From the NCBI GenBank assembly GCA_016714005.1, contig JADJOA010000011.1, positions 19,492 through 83,491 of the forward strand: a DNA stretch of 64,000 bases, given 5' to 3'. Positions 30,687-42,913 of this stretch are shown piece by piece; positions within the stretch are counted from its first letter, which is position 1, and the number at the start of each line of letters is the position of its first letter. The position numbers and the translations under genes were made by a program. The DNA comes from Bacteroidota bacterium. Its GTDB lineage: Bacteria; Bacteroidota; Bacteroidia; AKYH767-A; OLB10. The notes under the pieces are model-generated. The model made no database searches, had not been told where the DNA came from, and saw nothing but the letters and a program-made list of their open reading frames with translations.

Positions 30687-33636
30687 TTATTTGATAATAA
30701 ATTTACCGCTGTAGGTTTGCCCTCTCTCTATAGGTGCTAACATAAAGAGATATAACCCGCTGTTTACATTTTTCTTTTCAATAAGAATTTTTCGCTTTCA
30801 ACTATCTTATCCATAACCAATTTACCTTGCAGATTTAATACCATTAACCTGTACTTGTTTTTATCGTCATTTGAAAAAACAATGTATGCTTCTTCCGTAA
30901 ACGGGTTAGGCATTACACTTACTATTCCTTTGGCTGAAGGTAAAATTTCGGGAACAGATGTTGGTATAGAATACACTAATGTGTTTAATGTAGTGTTGGT
31001 AGCAATAGGGTCGTTAAAATCGAAATAAATGTGTGCAGTGTTTTGTACGGCTGTAACGTTTATTAAACCTGCATTGGGTTTAATGCTATACTTAACGTAA
31101 CCATGACTGAGCGGCTCATTCATGTTGCTGTCAACCAAAAGAATGTTGTTGAAGGTGAATGTTACAATACGTGTAGCCACATCCACCTGTGTTTGCACGG
31201 CATGGCTTGCATCAATCATCATAAATGTGCTCAGATTTAAATCAATGTCAATAGTATCTCGTATAACTACTGTAAAAGCAGTGTCGTTACCCGTGTTTTG
31301 GAAACGAATTAAATACTCAAGCGTTTCGCTCATCAACGTATAATTTGCCGATTGAACACCTGCAGGAGTTACCGCTTTGTCATTAGGATCGAAAGCACAG
31401 GTTACTGTTGTAGTCCTTGATTGAGAGTCGGACGAAACAACATTTCCGCTTCCATCAAGCGATTCGATAATTGCAGTAGTTGAAATTGTACTGCCTGCAG
31501 CAGGCATGATCAGATAAAAATAGATGGTGCCCTGCTGTTGTGGCTGTAAATTGGTTACGTTGAAAACAATTGTATCGCCTGATACATAAGACGGAACAGT
31601 GCCTCCAGCATTAAATGAGGTGTTGGATGATTTTATGATTGTGATTCTTGCATCATATGGAACAATACCTGTGTTTTTAAATGAAACATAAGTATAGTTT
31701 GAATTATTACATCTTACGGCACCATGCAATGTGAGCAAACTGCATTCATAAGGTGGTAAAAGGGAGTTTAAACCAAAATCGTAACCCGATGTGGTTTGGT
31801 TAACGTTAGCCGTGTACGAAGGCGGGCTTGCAGCGTTCAACTCAAAAGGTGAACTTAAAGAATCCCATGTTATGGTATGGGTTCCGGGGAAAGAGCCAGC
31901 CTGAAACAACCCTGTGTTATCAGTAAACACATATTGATTATCGGGTTGCACAATAATTTTTTGATTAGGCAAACCCGGCTCACCGGCATCTTTAATTCCA
32001 TCGCTGTCTAAATCTAAATAGGCATCGCCTTCTAAAAATCATTGCGGCTGGGTTATAGTAACTGAATTAGGAAGAACCAGGGTAACATAGTTGAAAGGAC
32101 TATCTTCATAGGTAACACTTAAATTATACAAACCGGGGTTGGCATTGGCTGGAATGGGGAAGTCGGCAGTAAAGTTTTCATCGTCTAAAGACACAATGGA
32201 GTTTTGCAGTGCAAAATAATAAACAGATGTAGGGCTGTTACGAAATAAAGCCGCTTCTATAATTGAACTTGGTGGCGATGAACTTTGAAACACTGTTCCA
32301 TAACCTGAAATTAATGCCTGAAGTGTAGTGCCGGCTAAAGCGGAATCAGGTGTAATGGATGTTAAATACGGACCGGGACCGAGCAGCGGAAAATCTAACC
32401 CTGCAGTGGTAGATATATAATTACCCGAAATACTTGACGGAGCCAATGGATTAACTACCCAGTTTCCGTTTGGTGTTATTGAAACAGTTTTGTTTCCTCT
32501 TGATGTAGGTATTTTATAATTACCAAGGTTATCGGTAATAAAGTTTTGGTTATCGGGTGTAATAGTAATATCCTGGTTGCTTACACCCCCTTCTGTAATA
32601 TCGTGTAAAGCATTTGAATCTCTGTCGGCATAAGCATTTCCTTCAAGGAAAATTTCAGGAGCATGAACCAAAATGCTGTTTGGTAAAATGAGGTTGATGT
32701 TCGACATGGTAGTAGTATCAAAATAATTCACTACCAGGTTCCAGTATCCGGCAGGAGCATTCAATGGAAACACAAGTGAAGTGGAAAAGGAAGTATTGCT
32801 AATGATGTTAACAGGATTTCCGCCTGTGCCTGCATAAGAAATTTGCAAAGGATCTGTTGCATATAAAAAGTTGATGGCTCCTTGTGGCGATGAGTTTTGC
32901 AATACTGTACCTAATGCAGAGATAACAGCGTTAAGAGTTGTGCCAGCCATTACCGAATCGGGTGTGATACTTACCAATGCAGGTCCGGAATTGATTACAC
33001 CAAAATCTAAACCGCTGGTATTCGCACTGTAGTTACCCGTATAGCTTGTTTGACTTCCTGCACTTAAAACATAACCTGCATTATTGTTTTGCCAAGCTAT
33101 CGTTTTGTTACCCGTAAAAGTTGGTATGGTATAATCGCCATTGGGCTTTGAATAAAAAGTTTGGTTATCGGGCGTAACAAATATTCTTTGCCCTGCCAGC
33201 CCAACTTCTGCACCATCCTTAACACCATTATTATTTGTATCAACAAATACATTTCCTGATAAGTACAAGGATGGTGTTACAATATTTACCGCATTAGATA
33301 GCGTAAGGGTAACTAAGGGAGCCGCTGCTGTAGTATCAAAATAAGAATATACTAAATTATAAGAGCCGGAAGGAGCACCTGGAGGTATTACAAAATTAAT
33401 TTCCATGCTTTGGTCACTAAAATAATTTGCCGTTGACAAAGAAGCATAAATACTTGTAAGACCCTGCTCAAGAAAAAAACCTTGTGGTGAGGAGGATTGA
33501 AACAATGTACCTGTGCCGCTAATTTGAGCGGTGAGTGTAGTGCCAAGCAGTGCTGTGTCTGGGCTAACAGAGTCGAGTGTTTGGGAATATGCGTTGTGCA
33601 CTACCAACACGCATAACCAGAGCAATAGTTTTTCAT
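30687..33636 (-). CDS. Large secreted T9SS protein with triple internal repeat (frame breaks and one in-frame TGA)
   Basis: About 980 residues when repaired. The start is best read from the ATG at 33636 with one A added, giving MKKLLLWLCVLVVHNAYSQ, a clear signal peptide. Two repeat types alternate three times: an IPT-like unit (SITPDSVMAGTTL, ...SSPQG) and an SdrD-B-like unit (GNVFVDTNNNGVKDGAEVG, then TPDNQ). Next is a DUF7619-like domain (FDPNDKAVTP, FRNTG-like FQNTGNDTAF). The end is a T9SS type A sorting domain (MPNPFTEEAYIVF); the last break near 30785 repairs to NVNSGLYLFMLAPIERG and stop at 30687. An in-frame TGA at 32039-32041 splits repeats 2 and 3 where the third copy lacks residues, probably a local error. 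Likely a cell-surface or released protein. Confidence 0.75.
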
Positions 33637-33727
33637 TTGCATTTTGTTTTTAAGAGTAGAATTAATTCATGTTTAATTGTTAAAACTTTTGAATTTTTTG
33701 TTTGTCAAAGTATTTCTTATTCACGAC

Positions 33728-35813
33728 TCATTGCTTTTCGTATAAATCAATCTCTTTATCAAGTTCTGTCATAAAATCTGTCCTGGCTTTAAATGATGAT
33801 GTTTCAATCTGAAAAATATAGCTTTTGCTTCTTATATCTTCTTTAAAAACAGGCTTTTTTAAATCAATGTTTCTTGCTTTAAAAACACTATCAGCAACTG
33901 AATTAACCACCACCAACATGTAATCGTTATACTTAGGTGGTTGGTGTATATATCCAACTTGCCTGAAAAGTTTGTAAGAGCCATACCGGTTTCCTTTATT
34001 AAAAACAGCAACGGCTTTGTTAAACAGCGCATCCGGAAATTTCGGATTTATCTCAAGCGCTTTGGTAAAATATTCTTCAGCCTCTGAATAATTACCCTTG
34101 TTTAAATACACTGCACCTATGTCATTATTAACTTGTACGTGATAGGGTGTTTGTAAAAGAGCTTCTTTGTACAACGCCAATGCTTCATCGCTTTTTCCGT
34201 TCATATAGGCTGCCGTTGCATTGTACCATGCAACCGGTGTTGCAGTGTAATCTAACGGAAAATATTTTATAGGAACAGTTTTAGTTTGGTTGTACATGCG
34301 CTGCCAGTTTCCTTTTTCTTTTAAAGCAAGCACCTGGCTAAAATTTGATTCTTCTTTTATCCTGGCAGCACATGCGTTAATTGAATAAAAACTCACCAAT
34401 ACCGGAATAGCAATTAACAAATAAGCATATCGTGATATGTTTATTTTTTTTGATGTAGTGCCAGCCAGAAGGTTGCTTACAACCAATGCTAAATAAATAA
34501 TAAGCATAATCACTAAAAAAATTTTTTCGGTAGGGAAACCAAACATGGCAACTATACCGTATCCAAAAATACCAGACACCATTACAAGCCAAAACGCTTC
34601 TCCGGTTTTCAAATATTTTTTAACAGCATATATAATTGCTCCAATAATTATTATTATAAAGGCCATAAATCCCAAAAATCCTGTTTCGGCAAATACCTGC
34701 AGGAAATCGTTATGTGCGCGTAAACTTTACCGAATCTGTAACCAAGTAACTTGCACCTGTATAACCATAAGCCGGAAACAAAATTTTCCAATTGCCCAAA
34801 CCAACGCCCGTCCAAAAATTTTCTTTTATCATAAGCAGCGACTTCTTCCATAAAAGCATCCTTTCAAAAACACTGTTTTCATTAAATGATTCGGACACCA
34901 TTTCACCGGAAAGATATTTGTTGATGAGCGAAATTTTAGTAAACCCGTCTGCTGCGTTAACACCGTAAATTATTATCCCGGAGCTTAAAGCCAACACCAA
35001 TGCCGAGTAAATACAATAACGCATAAGACTTAATTTTAAATAGGAGCAAATTTGCTTCCTCTTAGCTATTAATATTAATACTAATAAAAAACAATACACA
35101 ATGCCAAAGCAACACTAACAGAAAAAGATTTAATAAAAAAAAGCAATATAAAAGAAAGCAATATGTTAATGAACGAAACTACTTTGAAAAACTTTCTGCA
35201 TTTAAAACAACCGAAAAAAGAAAGCGGCATGGCAAGCAGTATAAATTCCGCCAAAGAATTTTTATTTGATAATAATGAAGAAAGCTGATAGCTTACGTTT
35301 ATCTCAGTATTGTTTTTAATGGCATCTAATCTTAATACATTTAACTGTACAAGTCCAAATACAAGTACTATAAACAATGGTAACGTAATGCTTTCAGAAA
35401 CAATTTTTAATCTATCGGGTAATTCCCAAAAAATAAATGACAACAAAACAAGTAACAACAATGCAACTGTAAACTTTAATAAATCAAACATTGCGTCTAT
35501 AGCTATTATGCTGTTTTTTAAATGAAACGTAAAATACAAAAACAAGTGCAAACAGAGAGATGGCGAAAACATTAAGTACTAATCGGCCGGGAATAATAAA
35601 CTTTCTGGCTTTAATAATTAAGTATGCAAAAATTCCGGCAGGTATTAAAAGCAGTGAAGCGGTAAGCATCCGTGGCATGTAATCCATATCAGGCAAAAAC
35701 GGTAAAAAAGATACCGTTAAAGACAAAAAGAAAAAATGCATAAAAAAGCTGATTGACATTCTATAGTTTTTGCTCATGGAGTATGTGCCTTTAAACAAAA
35801 AAAGTTGCATCAT
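33728..35813 (-). CDS. O-antigen ligase family (Wzy_C) membrane protein with C-terminal TPRs (frame broken three times)
   Basis: About 695 residues when repaired. The first about 450 residues are multiple membrane helices. The periplasmic Wzy_C signature reads GVGLGNWKILFPAYG followed by RAHNDFLQVFAETGFLGF. The C-terminal third has TPR units (NNDIGAVYLNKGNYSEAEEYF). Members ligate or polymerise surface glycans using undecaprenol-linked donors; the TPR tail may bind the acceptor side. Frame losses: one A too many near 35520, one T missing near 35095, and a missing GC pair near 34720. It diverges from a Wzz-like gene 75 bases away, supporting a role in surface polysaccharide. Confidence 0.82.
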
Positions 35814-35887
35814 AAAAAATAAATAAATTTTTTTATAAAAGTAATATTTCGGTATTATACTTTTACCAATAATTAAAAATCTTAAAA

Positions 35888-36808
35888 ATGAAAACGAAAG
35901 ATTTAGTAAACCTGGTTCTTAAAAATCAGAAGTGGATTTATTTTGTAACCGTATTTTCCTTTTGCCTGAGTATATACTTGTATTACCTGATCACAAACAA
36001 GAGCACGGCTACTGTTTCCTTTCTTATTCCTTCTTCAAACAGCAACGCCAATGTATATGGTGCATCAGATGCTGAACGTTTTGCATTTAACCAGCAAAGT
36101 AACATAAACTCTATGCGTATTCTGGAGCTGATATACTCAGATGAAATGATTACCTACATTAACGATAAGTTTAATCTTTATGATCATTATTACATTGATA
36201 AGTACAATAAGTATAGTTGGAACATGCTTAAAAGCAAGTTTCAAAAAAGTGTTGGATTTATGCGGGAGAGTGATGAAAAGGCGCTGGTTTCTTTTACCGA
36301 TGCCGATGCAATTTATGCTGCTGATGTTGCAAACGAAATACTGATTAAACTGATTGACTTAAACCGGAATTATGTTTTAGGTTCTATTAAACAAAGGGGC
36401 GAACTTTACGAAAGTATGATTGGCGGTATTAACGCTGATATTACAACAGAGCTTAGTAAAATGCAGGCTGTAGTTTCTGATTTTAAAGCTCAGAGCAATT
36501 TAGGCGAAAGAAACATAGATGCGCTTAACTTGAAGGTAGATTTGATAACAAACGAATTTGGTAAGTTGACAACTGAATTGGTACGAATTAAACAGTATTA
36601 TGCATGGTCGCAGATTGCAATTGAAAATAACCTTCAAAATAATCTCGTAATAATTAACAAAGCTATTCCAGACAAAAAGCAATTTTACATTTTTGAATTT
36701 GCTGCCGTTGGCATTACCACTGCGTTTATTATTATATGCCTCATTTGCTTGATGTTTTATTTTTATGCCCATGCAAGGAACCAGTGGATAACGATTATGG
36801 GCAATTAG
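35888..36808 (+). CDS. Wzz-like chain length determinant protein
   Basis: 306 residues with two terminal membrane helices (about residues 17-36 and 268-292) enclosing a periplasmic domain with long coiled helices (LYESMIGGINADITTEL). This is the layout of Wzz/polysaccharide co-polymerase proteins, which set glycan chain length. There is no kinase domain. The domain is divergent, so I name the layout rather than a specific subfamily. It is divergent from the O-antigen ligase-like gene. Confidence 0.75.
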   Translation: MKTKDLVNLVLKNQKWIYFVTVFSFCLSIYLYYLITNKSTATVSFLIPSSNSNANVYGASDAERFAFNQQSNINSMRILELIYSDEMITYINDKFNLYDHYYIDKYNKYSWNMLKSKFQKSVGFMRESDEKALVSFTDADAIYAADVANEILIKLIDLNRNYVLGSIKQRGELYESMIGGINADITTELSKMQAVVSDFKAQSNLGERNIDALNLKVDLITNEFGKLTTELVRIKQYYAWSQIAIENNLQNNLVIINKAIPDKKQFYIFEFAAVGITTAFIIICLICLMFYFYAHARNQWITIMGN

Positions 36809-36853
36809 TAAGCGCCTAGATTAACTTTTTTGCGAAAGGCTTGTTGTTTATCA

Positions 36854-37309
36854 ATGAGTCTTAGAACATTTAAACAGGTTACAAGAGTAAACAAACCACT
36901 CTCTGAGGTTTTTAATTTTTTCTGCAATGCAGGTAATCTCAATTTAATTACGCCTCCATCGTTACATTTTAAGATACTATCGCAAATGCCATTGGTTATG
37001 AAAAAGAATGTGCGTATAGATTATAAAATTAAACTTGGTTTGTTTTCGTTCAAATGGCATTCGGAAATTACAGAATGGAATCCTCCTTATTCATTTAAAG
37101 ATGTACAGTTGAAAGGACCCTACAAGGTTTGGGAGCACATTCATTCTTTTGAAGAAAAAGAAGGTGTTACGTACATGACTGATGAGGTAAAGTATTTATC
37201 TCCCGGATTTTTTTTAGAACCAGTCGTTGATAAATTTTTTGTACGAAAAAGAATTGAAGAAATATTCAGGTATAGGCAATACAAACTTGAAGTATTTTTT
37301 GGGCAGTGA
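36854..37309 (+). CDS. SRPBCC (START-like) family protein
   Basis: 151 residues from the ATG at 36854 (MSLRTFKQVTRVNKPLSEVF). The alternation of strands with the helix-grip segments FNFFCNAGNLNLITPP and HSEITEWNPPYSFKD, ending in a long C-terminal helix with YRQYKLEVFF, fits the SRPBCC ligand-binding fold of cyclase/dehydrase-like proteins. Ligand unknown. It lies 45 bases after the Wzz-like gene and ends at a bidirectional terminator. Confidence 0.82.
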   Translation: MSLRTFKQVTRVNKPLSEVFNFFCNAGNLNLITPPSLHFKILSQMPLVMKKNVRIDYKIKLGLFSFKWHSEITEWNPPYSFKDVQLKGPYKVWEHIHSFEEKEGVTYMTDEVKYLSPGFFLEPVVDKFFVRKRIEEIFRYRQYKLEVFFGQ

Positions 37310-37320
37310 AGTTGAAAAAC

Positions 37321-37350
37321 AAAAAGCGCTGAACTACTGCAGCGCTTTTT
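37321..37350. terminator. Bidirectional terminator between SRPBCC gene and clpC
   Basis: AAAAAGCGCTG (37321-37331) and CAGCGCTTTTT (37340-37350) form an 11-bp perfect stem with an 8-base loop, with A/T tracts built into both arms. Confidence 0.9.
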
Positions 37351-37368
37351 GTTTAAAGGCAATAATCG

Positions 37369-39930
37369 TTACTGATTATTTTCCTCTTTCTTTTTTCTTG
37401 GCTTAGGAGGAGGACCCTGTTTGGTAATGTTTGCTTTTAGATTGTTATTCTCTTTGTCAAATACCATTTCTATAGAATCGCCTTCTGCCATTTCAGCTTT
37501 AATTATTTCCTCAGCCAAATTATCCTCAATATATTTTTGGATGGCACGCTTTAAAGGTCGTGCTCCAAAATTGCTGTCGTAGCCTTTTTCAGCAATAAAA
37601 TCTTTTGCTTCGTCACTTAATTTAATTTTATATCCTAAGTCGCTTACACGTTTGTACAAACGCTCTAATTCAATATCAATAATAGAGTGTATGTGTTCTT
37701 TTGAAAGAGAACTAAACACAATCACATCATCAATACGGTTTAAGAACTCAGGAGCAAAAGCTTTTTTCAATGCGTTTTCAATTACTCCTTTGCTGTGTTC
37801 ATCCATTGCACCTGATTTTGCAGCAGTACTAAAACCAACACCCGCACCAAAATCTTTTAACTGGCGCGAACCAATGTTAGAAGTCATAATGATGATGGTA
37901 TTTTTAAAATCAACTTTACGCCCCAAACTGTCAGTAAGCATACCATCATCCAATACTTGTAACAATACATTGAAGACATCAGGATGTGCTTTTTCAATTT
38001 CATCAAGCAATACAACAGAATAAGGTTTGCGTCTTACTTTTTCTGTTAACTGTCCGCCCTCTTCATAACCTACATATCCCGGAGGCGCACCAATTAACCG
38101 CGATACGGCAAATTTTTCCATGTACTCACTCATGTCTATTCTTATTAAAGAATCTTCAGAGTCAAACAAATATTTTGCAAGCACCTTGGCTAATTCTGTT
38201 TTACCAACACCTGTAGGGCCTAAGAAAATAAATGAACCTATTGGTTTATTTGGGTCTTTTAATCCTGCACGGTTACGCTGTATGGCTTTAACCACTTTTT
38301 TAATTGCCTCGTCCTGTCCAATTACTTTTCCTTTCAATTCATTTGGCATATTAATAAGACGGGCAGTCTCTGCCTGCGCTACACGCTGTACCGGAATACC
38401 ACTCATCATTGCTACTACTTCAGCAACGTTTTCCTCGTCAACAGTAAAGCGCTGGTTCTTGGTTTCCTCGTCCCAAACTTTTTTAGCAGTTTCTAATTGC
38501 TCAAGCAACTGTTTTTCGTTATCCCGAAGGCGAGCAGCTTCTTCGTATTTCTGGCTGCGCACTACTTTATTCTTTTCGTTTTTAATGTCGGCAACTTTGT
38601 TTTCTAACTCAACAATGTTTTGCGGAACATGTATGTTTGAAAGATGCACGCGCGAACCGGCCTCGTCTAAAGCATCAATGGCTTTATCAGGCAAAAATCT
38701 GTCGGTAATGTAACGGTTAGTAAGTGTTACACATGCCTTTAATGCTTCAGGAGTATATGTAACATGATGATGCTCCTCATACTTGTCCTTAATATTATTC
38801 AATATTTCAACCGTTTCGTCAACAGAAGTAGGGTCTATAATTACTTTCTGAAAACGTCTGTCTAAAGCACCATCCTTTTCGATATACTGACGGTACTCAT
38901 CTAATGTAGTTGCACCTATACATTGTATTTCGCCTCGCGCCAATGCAGGCTTAAACATGTTACTTGCATCTAACGAACCGCTAGCACCACCAGCACCAAT
39001 TATGGTATGTATCTCATCAATAAACAAAATCACATCAGGAGATTTTTCCAACTCCGTCATGATGGCTTTCATACGCTCTTCAAATTGCCCGCGGTATTTG
39101 GTACCGGCTACAAGTGATGCTAAATCAAGGGTTACAATTCTTTTGTTGAACAAAACTCTTGAAACTTTGCGCTGAACAATTCTTAATGCTAAACCTTCAG
39201 CAATAGCAGATTTACCAACACCGGCTCACCAATTAAAATGGGATTGTTCTTTTTCTTCTTGACAATATTTGCGATACGCGCTCTATTTCTTTCCACGTCC
39301 TACTATTGGATCAAGTTTACCTTCTTCGGCAGCACGTGTTAAATCTCTGCCAAAATTATCAAGCACCGGAGTTTTTGATTTTGAATCGGCAGCCTTTTTT
39401 GTACCACCGCCTACACCACCCAATCCCGGACCTTCATCGTCATCTTTGTTATACGGATCATCACTTGGTGATTGTGGCGCTTCGCTCTTAAAGTTAGAGC
39501 GGAATGTTTCTAATTCTTCTCTCATAATGTCGTAAGTTATACCAAATTGATTTAAAATTTGAGTTGCAATATTGTCTTCGTCTTTTAAAATAGAAAGCAG
39601 CAAATGTTCAGTTCCAATTATATCACTCTTAAAAATTTTAGCTTCAAGGTATGTGATTTTTAAGGCCTTTTCAGCCTGTTTGGTTAGAGGTATATTGGTA
39701 AGGTTGCTCACGTTTCCTGTGCTTCCTTTAACAGCACTTTCTACACCTTTACGTAACTCAACAAGGTTAATGTTAAGCGACTTTAAAAACTTTATTGCCA
39801 TACCTTCGCCCTCGCGTATTAAACCCAGCAGCAAATGTTCTGTACCTATATAATCGTGTCCCAGGCGCAATGCTTCTTCGCGGCTATATGTAATCACATC
39901 TTTTACGCGTGGTGAAAATTTTGCTTCCAT
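37369..39930 (-). CDS. clpC: ATP-dependent Clp protease ATP-binding subunit ClpC (two frame breaks)
   Basis: Hexameric AAA+ unfoldase that feeds ClpP. About 854 residues. The N-terminal Clp_N domain (about 1-145) has two repeats (LGHDYIGTEHLLLGLIREGEG and a second TEHLLLSILKDED). AAA-1 Walker A reads GEPGVGKSAIAEGLA only after repair. The M-domain/UVR region is EEAARLRDNEKQLLEQLE. AAA-2 has GPTGVGKTELAKVLA and VVLLDEIEKAHPDVFN. The breaks are near 39288 (one A missing; repaired GRGKEIERVSQILSRRKKNNP) and near 39222 (one G missing in GGG). No ClpP gene is in the window. Confidence 0.95.
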
Positions 39931-40261
39931 ATATTTCTTTTATTTTTATTAAACGGTAAAATTGGAAAATTGTTCCTTCCTATCTTTCTGTGTCTGTAAC
40001 TTATTTGTTAACAACAAACCTAACAATTTTTTAAGTCTGAAATGTTAGTAAATAATTCACTTTTTTAGTCTTATTCCGCTAATAATATGCCAATATGAAT
40101 TAACTTCGCGTACCATAAAAAAAAACTGACAGTTTTTACACATAAGTGCCATTTGCAAACAAAAAAAACATCCCAACACTAATGGGACTCAACAATTGCT
40201 AGCTTTATTGTCAGTTAAACGAATATTCAAAAATTAAAATTAAGTTACAGATAACATTATT
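39931..40261. other. Intergenic region between divergent clpC and gyrA (331 bases)
   Basis: No gene is recognisable in this AT-rich stretch. It holds an interrupted palindrome (40121-40137), a short CCCA/TGGG hairpin near 40170-40186, and TTGTCAGTT near 40210 that partly complements the palindrome arm. Promoters for both genes must lie here; no clean TAnnTTTG was located. Confidence 0.6.
40121..40137. promoter_or_regulatory. Interrupted 17-bp palindrome upstream of clpC and gyrA
   Basis: AAAAACTG A CAGTTTTT is a perfect 8+1+8 inverted repeat, in the divergent clpC/gyrA gap. It could be an operator. Part of its symmetry comes from A/T tracts, so chance is possible. Confidence 0.35.
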
Positions 40262-42858
40262 ATGAGCGAAGGAGAGAAAATCATCCGCATTAACATTGAA
40301 GAAGAAATGAAAACCGCCTACATTGATTATTCAATGTCGGTAATTGTATCGCGTGCATTGCCTGATGTGCGCGATGGATTAAAGCCCGTGCATAGGAGGG
40401 TGTTGTATGGAATGCTTGAGTTGGGAGTGATGGCAAATCGTCCTTACAAAAAATCGGCAAGAATAGTAGGAGAGGTGTTGGGTAAATACCACCCACATGG
40501 CGATACTTCAGTATATGACACAATGGTGCGTATGGCGCAAGACTGGAGTTTGCGTTACCCATTGGTTGACGGGCAGGGAAACTTTGGAAGTGTAGATGGT
40601 GACAGCCCCGCTGCAATGCGTTATACTGAGGCGCGTTTGAAAAAGATTGCCGAAGAAATGCTTGCCGATATTGATAAAGAAACAGTTGATTTTAAACTAA
40701 ACTTTGATGATACTCTTAAGGAGCCAACCGTTTTACCTGCAAAAGTTCCTAGTTTATTGATTAATGGTGCAGCAGGTATTGCGGTAGGCATGCCACCAAC
40801 ATGCCTCCTCATAATTTAACGGAAGTGTGCAACGCCATCATAGCATACATTGCGAATAAGGATATTACCATTGACGAATTAATAAAACATGTTAAAGCAC
40901 CTGATTTTCCTACAGGTGGAATTATTTACGGTTATACCGGTGTGAAGGCTGCATTGGAAACGGGCAGGGGGCGTGTGGTGATGCGTGCAAAAGCAAATAT
41001 TGAAACGCTTGACAATGGCAGAGAAAGAATTATTGTTTCTGAAATTCCATACCTGACTAATAAAGCAGAAATGATAAAGAAAACTGCTGACCTAGTAAAC
41101 GAAAAGAAATTAGAGGGCATATCTGACATACGCGATGAGAGCGATAGAACTGGAATGCGCGTGGTGTATGAAATAAAACGCGATGCTATGGCAAGCGTTG
41201 TTCTCAATAACCTTTATAAATACACCGGCTTACAATCATCATTTAGTGTAAACAACATTGCATTGGTGGGTGGCAGACCAATGATTTTGAATCTACGTGA
41301 TTTAATTCACTATTACGTTGAACACCGCCACGAGGTGTTGGTTCGCAAAACGAAATATGAACTTGCAGAGGCAGAAAAACGCGCACACATTTTAGAAGGC
41401 TTATTAATTGCGCTTGATCATTTGGATGAAGTAATTGCTTTGATACGCGCAAGTGCAACACCCGATATTGCAAGAGATGGACTGATGAGCAGTTTTGCTT
41501 TGTCTGAAATTCAGGCTAAGGCAATTTTGGAAATGCGTTTGCAGCGTTTAACCGGATTAGAGAGAGATAAGATAAAAGAAGAATATGCAGAGTTGATGAA
41601 AACGATTGATTACTTAAAAAGTATTTTGGGTGATGAATCTTTAAGAATGCAGATTCTTACACAAGAAACAACTGAAATGCGTGACAAGTATGGCGATGCA
41701 CGCAGAACTGAAATTGTATATGCTGCCGAAGACATTTCAATGGAAGATATGATTGAAGATGAGGCAGTGGTAATAACCATTTCTCATCTAGGTTATATAA
41801 AACGTACGCCATTGAATGAGTACCGCACACAAAACCGTGGTGGTAGGGGTAGCCAGGGTAGCACTACTCGTGAGGAAGATTTTGTTGAGCATTTGTTTAT
41901 CGCAACAAATCATAATTACATTTTGCTGTTTACAGAAAAAGGAAGATGTTTTTGGTTACGTGCATATGAAATTCCTGAAGGCAACAAACAGTCTAAAGGA
42001 CGTGCAATGCAAAACCTGATTAACATTGAATCCGGTGATAAAGTGCGCGCATTTATTAATGTTAAAAATTTAGAAGATGAAGAATATCTCAATAACAACT
42101 TTATTACTATGTGTACCAAGCAGGGCACAATAAAGAAAACTGCATTGGAAGCATATTCAAATGTTCGTTCAAATGGTATAAATGCAATTAATATTGTTGA
42201 TGGAGATGAGTTGATTGAAGCAAAACTTACCAATGGAAATAATGAAATATTGCTTGCTGTAAAATCCGGAAGAGCTATCAGGTTTAATGAGCAAACGGTA
42301 AGAACTGTAGGAAGAAATTCTATTGGTGTGCGTGGTATTGATTGTGATGAAAAGGATGAAGTGATAGGAATGGTTTGCATACACGATGCACAGAAAGAAA
42401 CCATATTGGTTGTATCTGAAAAAGGATACGGTAAGCGTACCGACCTTGAAGATTATCGTGTAACCAACCGTGGCGGTAAAGGTGTTAAGACCTTAAACAT
42501 TACCGATAAAACCGGAGATTTAATTGCCATTAAATCCGTTGTGAACGAAGATGATTTAATGATTATAAATAAATCGGGCATAACTATACGAATGGCAGTG
42601 CAAGATTTGCGTGTGATGGGCAGAGCCACACAGGGCGTTCGTTTAATTAAGTTAGAAGATGACGATGCCATTGCATCCGTTGCCAAGGTTGATAATGATA
42701 TGATTGAGGAAGAAATGAATGTTGTTGATTCAATCAATAGTGATGGCGTTGCTAATGATGGTATTGAAAATATGGCGGGAGAAAATAATGAGAGCAATTC
42801 AGATGATGGTAGCAACAATGAAGATAATATAAACCCGACTGATGAAGAAAATGCATAA
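40262..42858 (+). CDS. gyrA: DNA gyrase subunit A (one frame break)
   Basis: Type II topoisomerase subunit carrying DNA cleavage and rejoining. About 865 residues when repaired. The N-terminal winged-helix/tower region has DVRDGLKPVHRRVLYG; the catalytic Tyr lies in AAMRYTEARL. The quinolone-resistance region reads HGDTSVYDTMVRMAQ. The C-terminal beta-pinwheel contains the GyrA box type QNRGGRGSQG. The tail is acidic and Asn-rich. The break near 40795 is repaired by one G, giving VGMATNMPPHNLTEV, the expected sequence. Confidence 0.97.
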
Positions 42859-42913
42859 CAGTTTTCGGTACAGTTTTTAATTAAGAACAACAAAACAAAT
42901 AAACCACTATATA

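Noticed and set aside
32039..32041. TGA recoding (selenocysteine or tryptophan)
   Set aside because: TGA ends other intact genes such as the one stopping at 9213, and no SECIS-like hairpin stands out.
40780..40805. Programmed frameshift in gyrA
   Set aside because: No slippery site with a stimulatory structure is known in gyrA, and the same kind of single-base loss occurs in many unrelated genes here.
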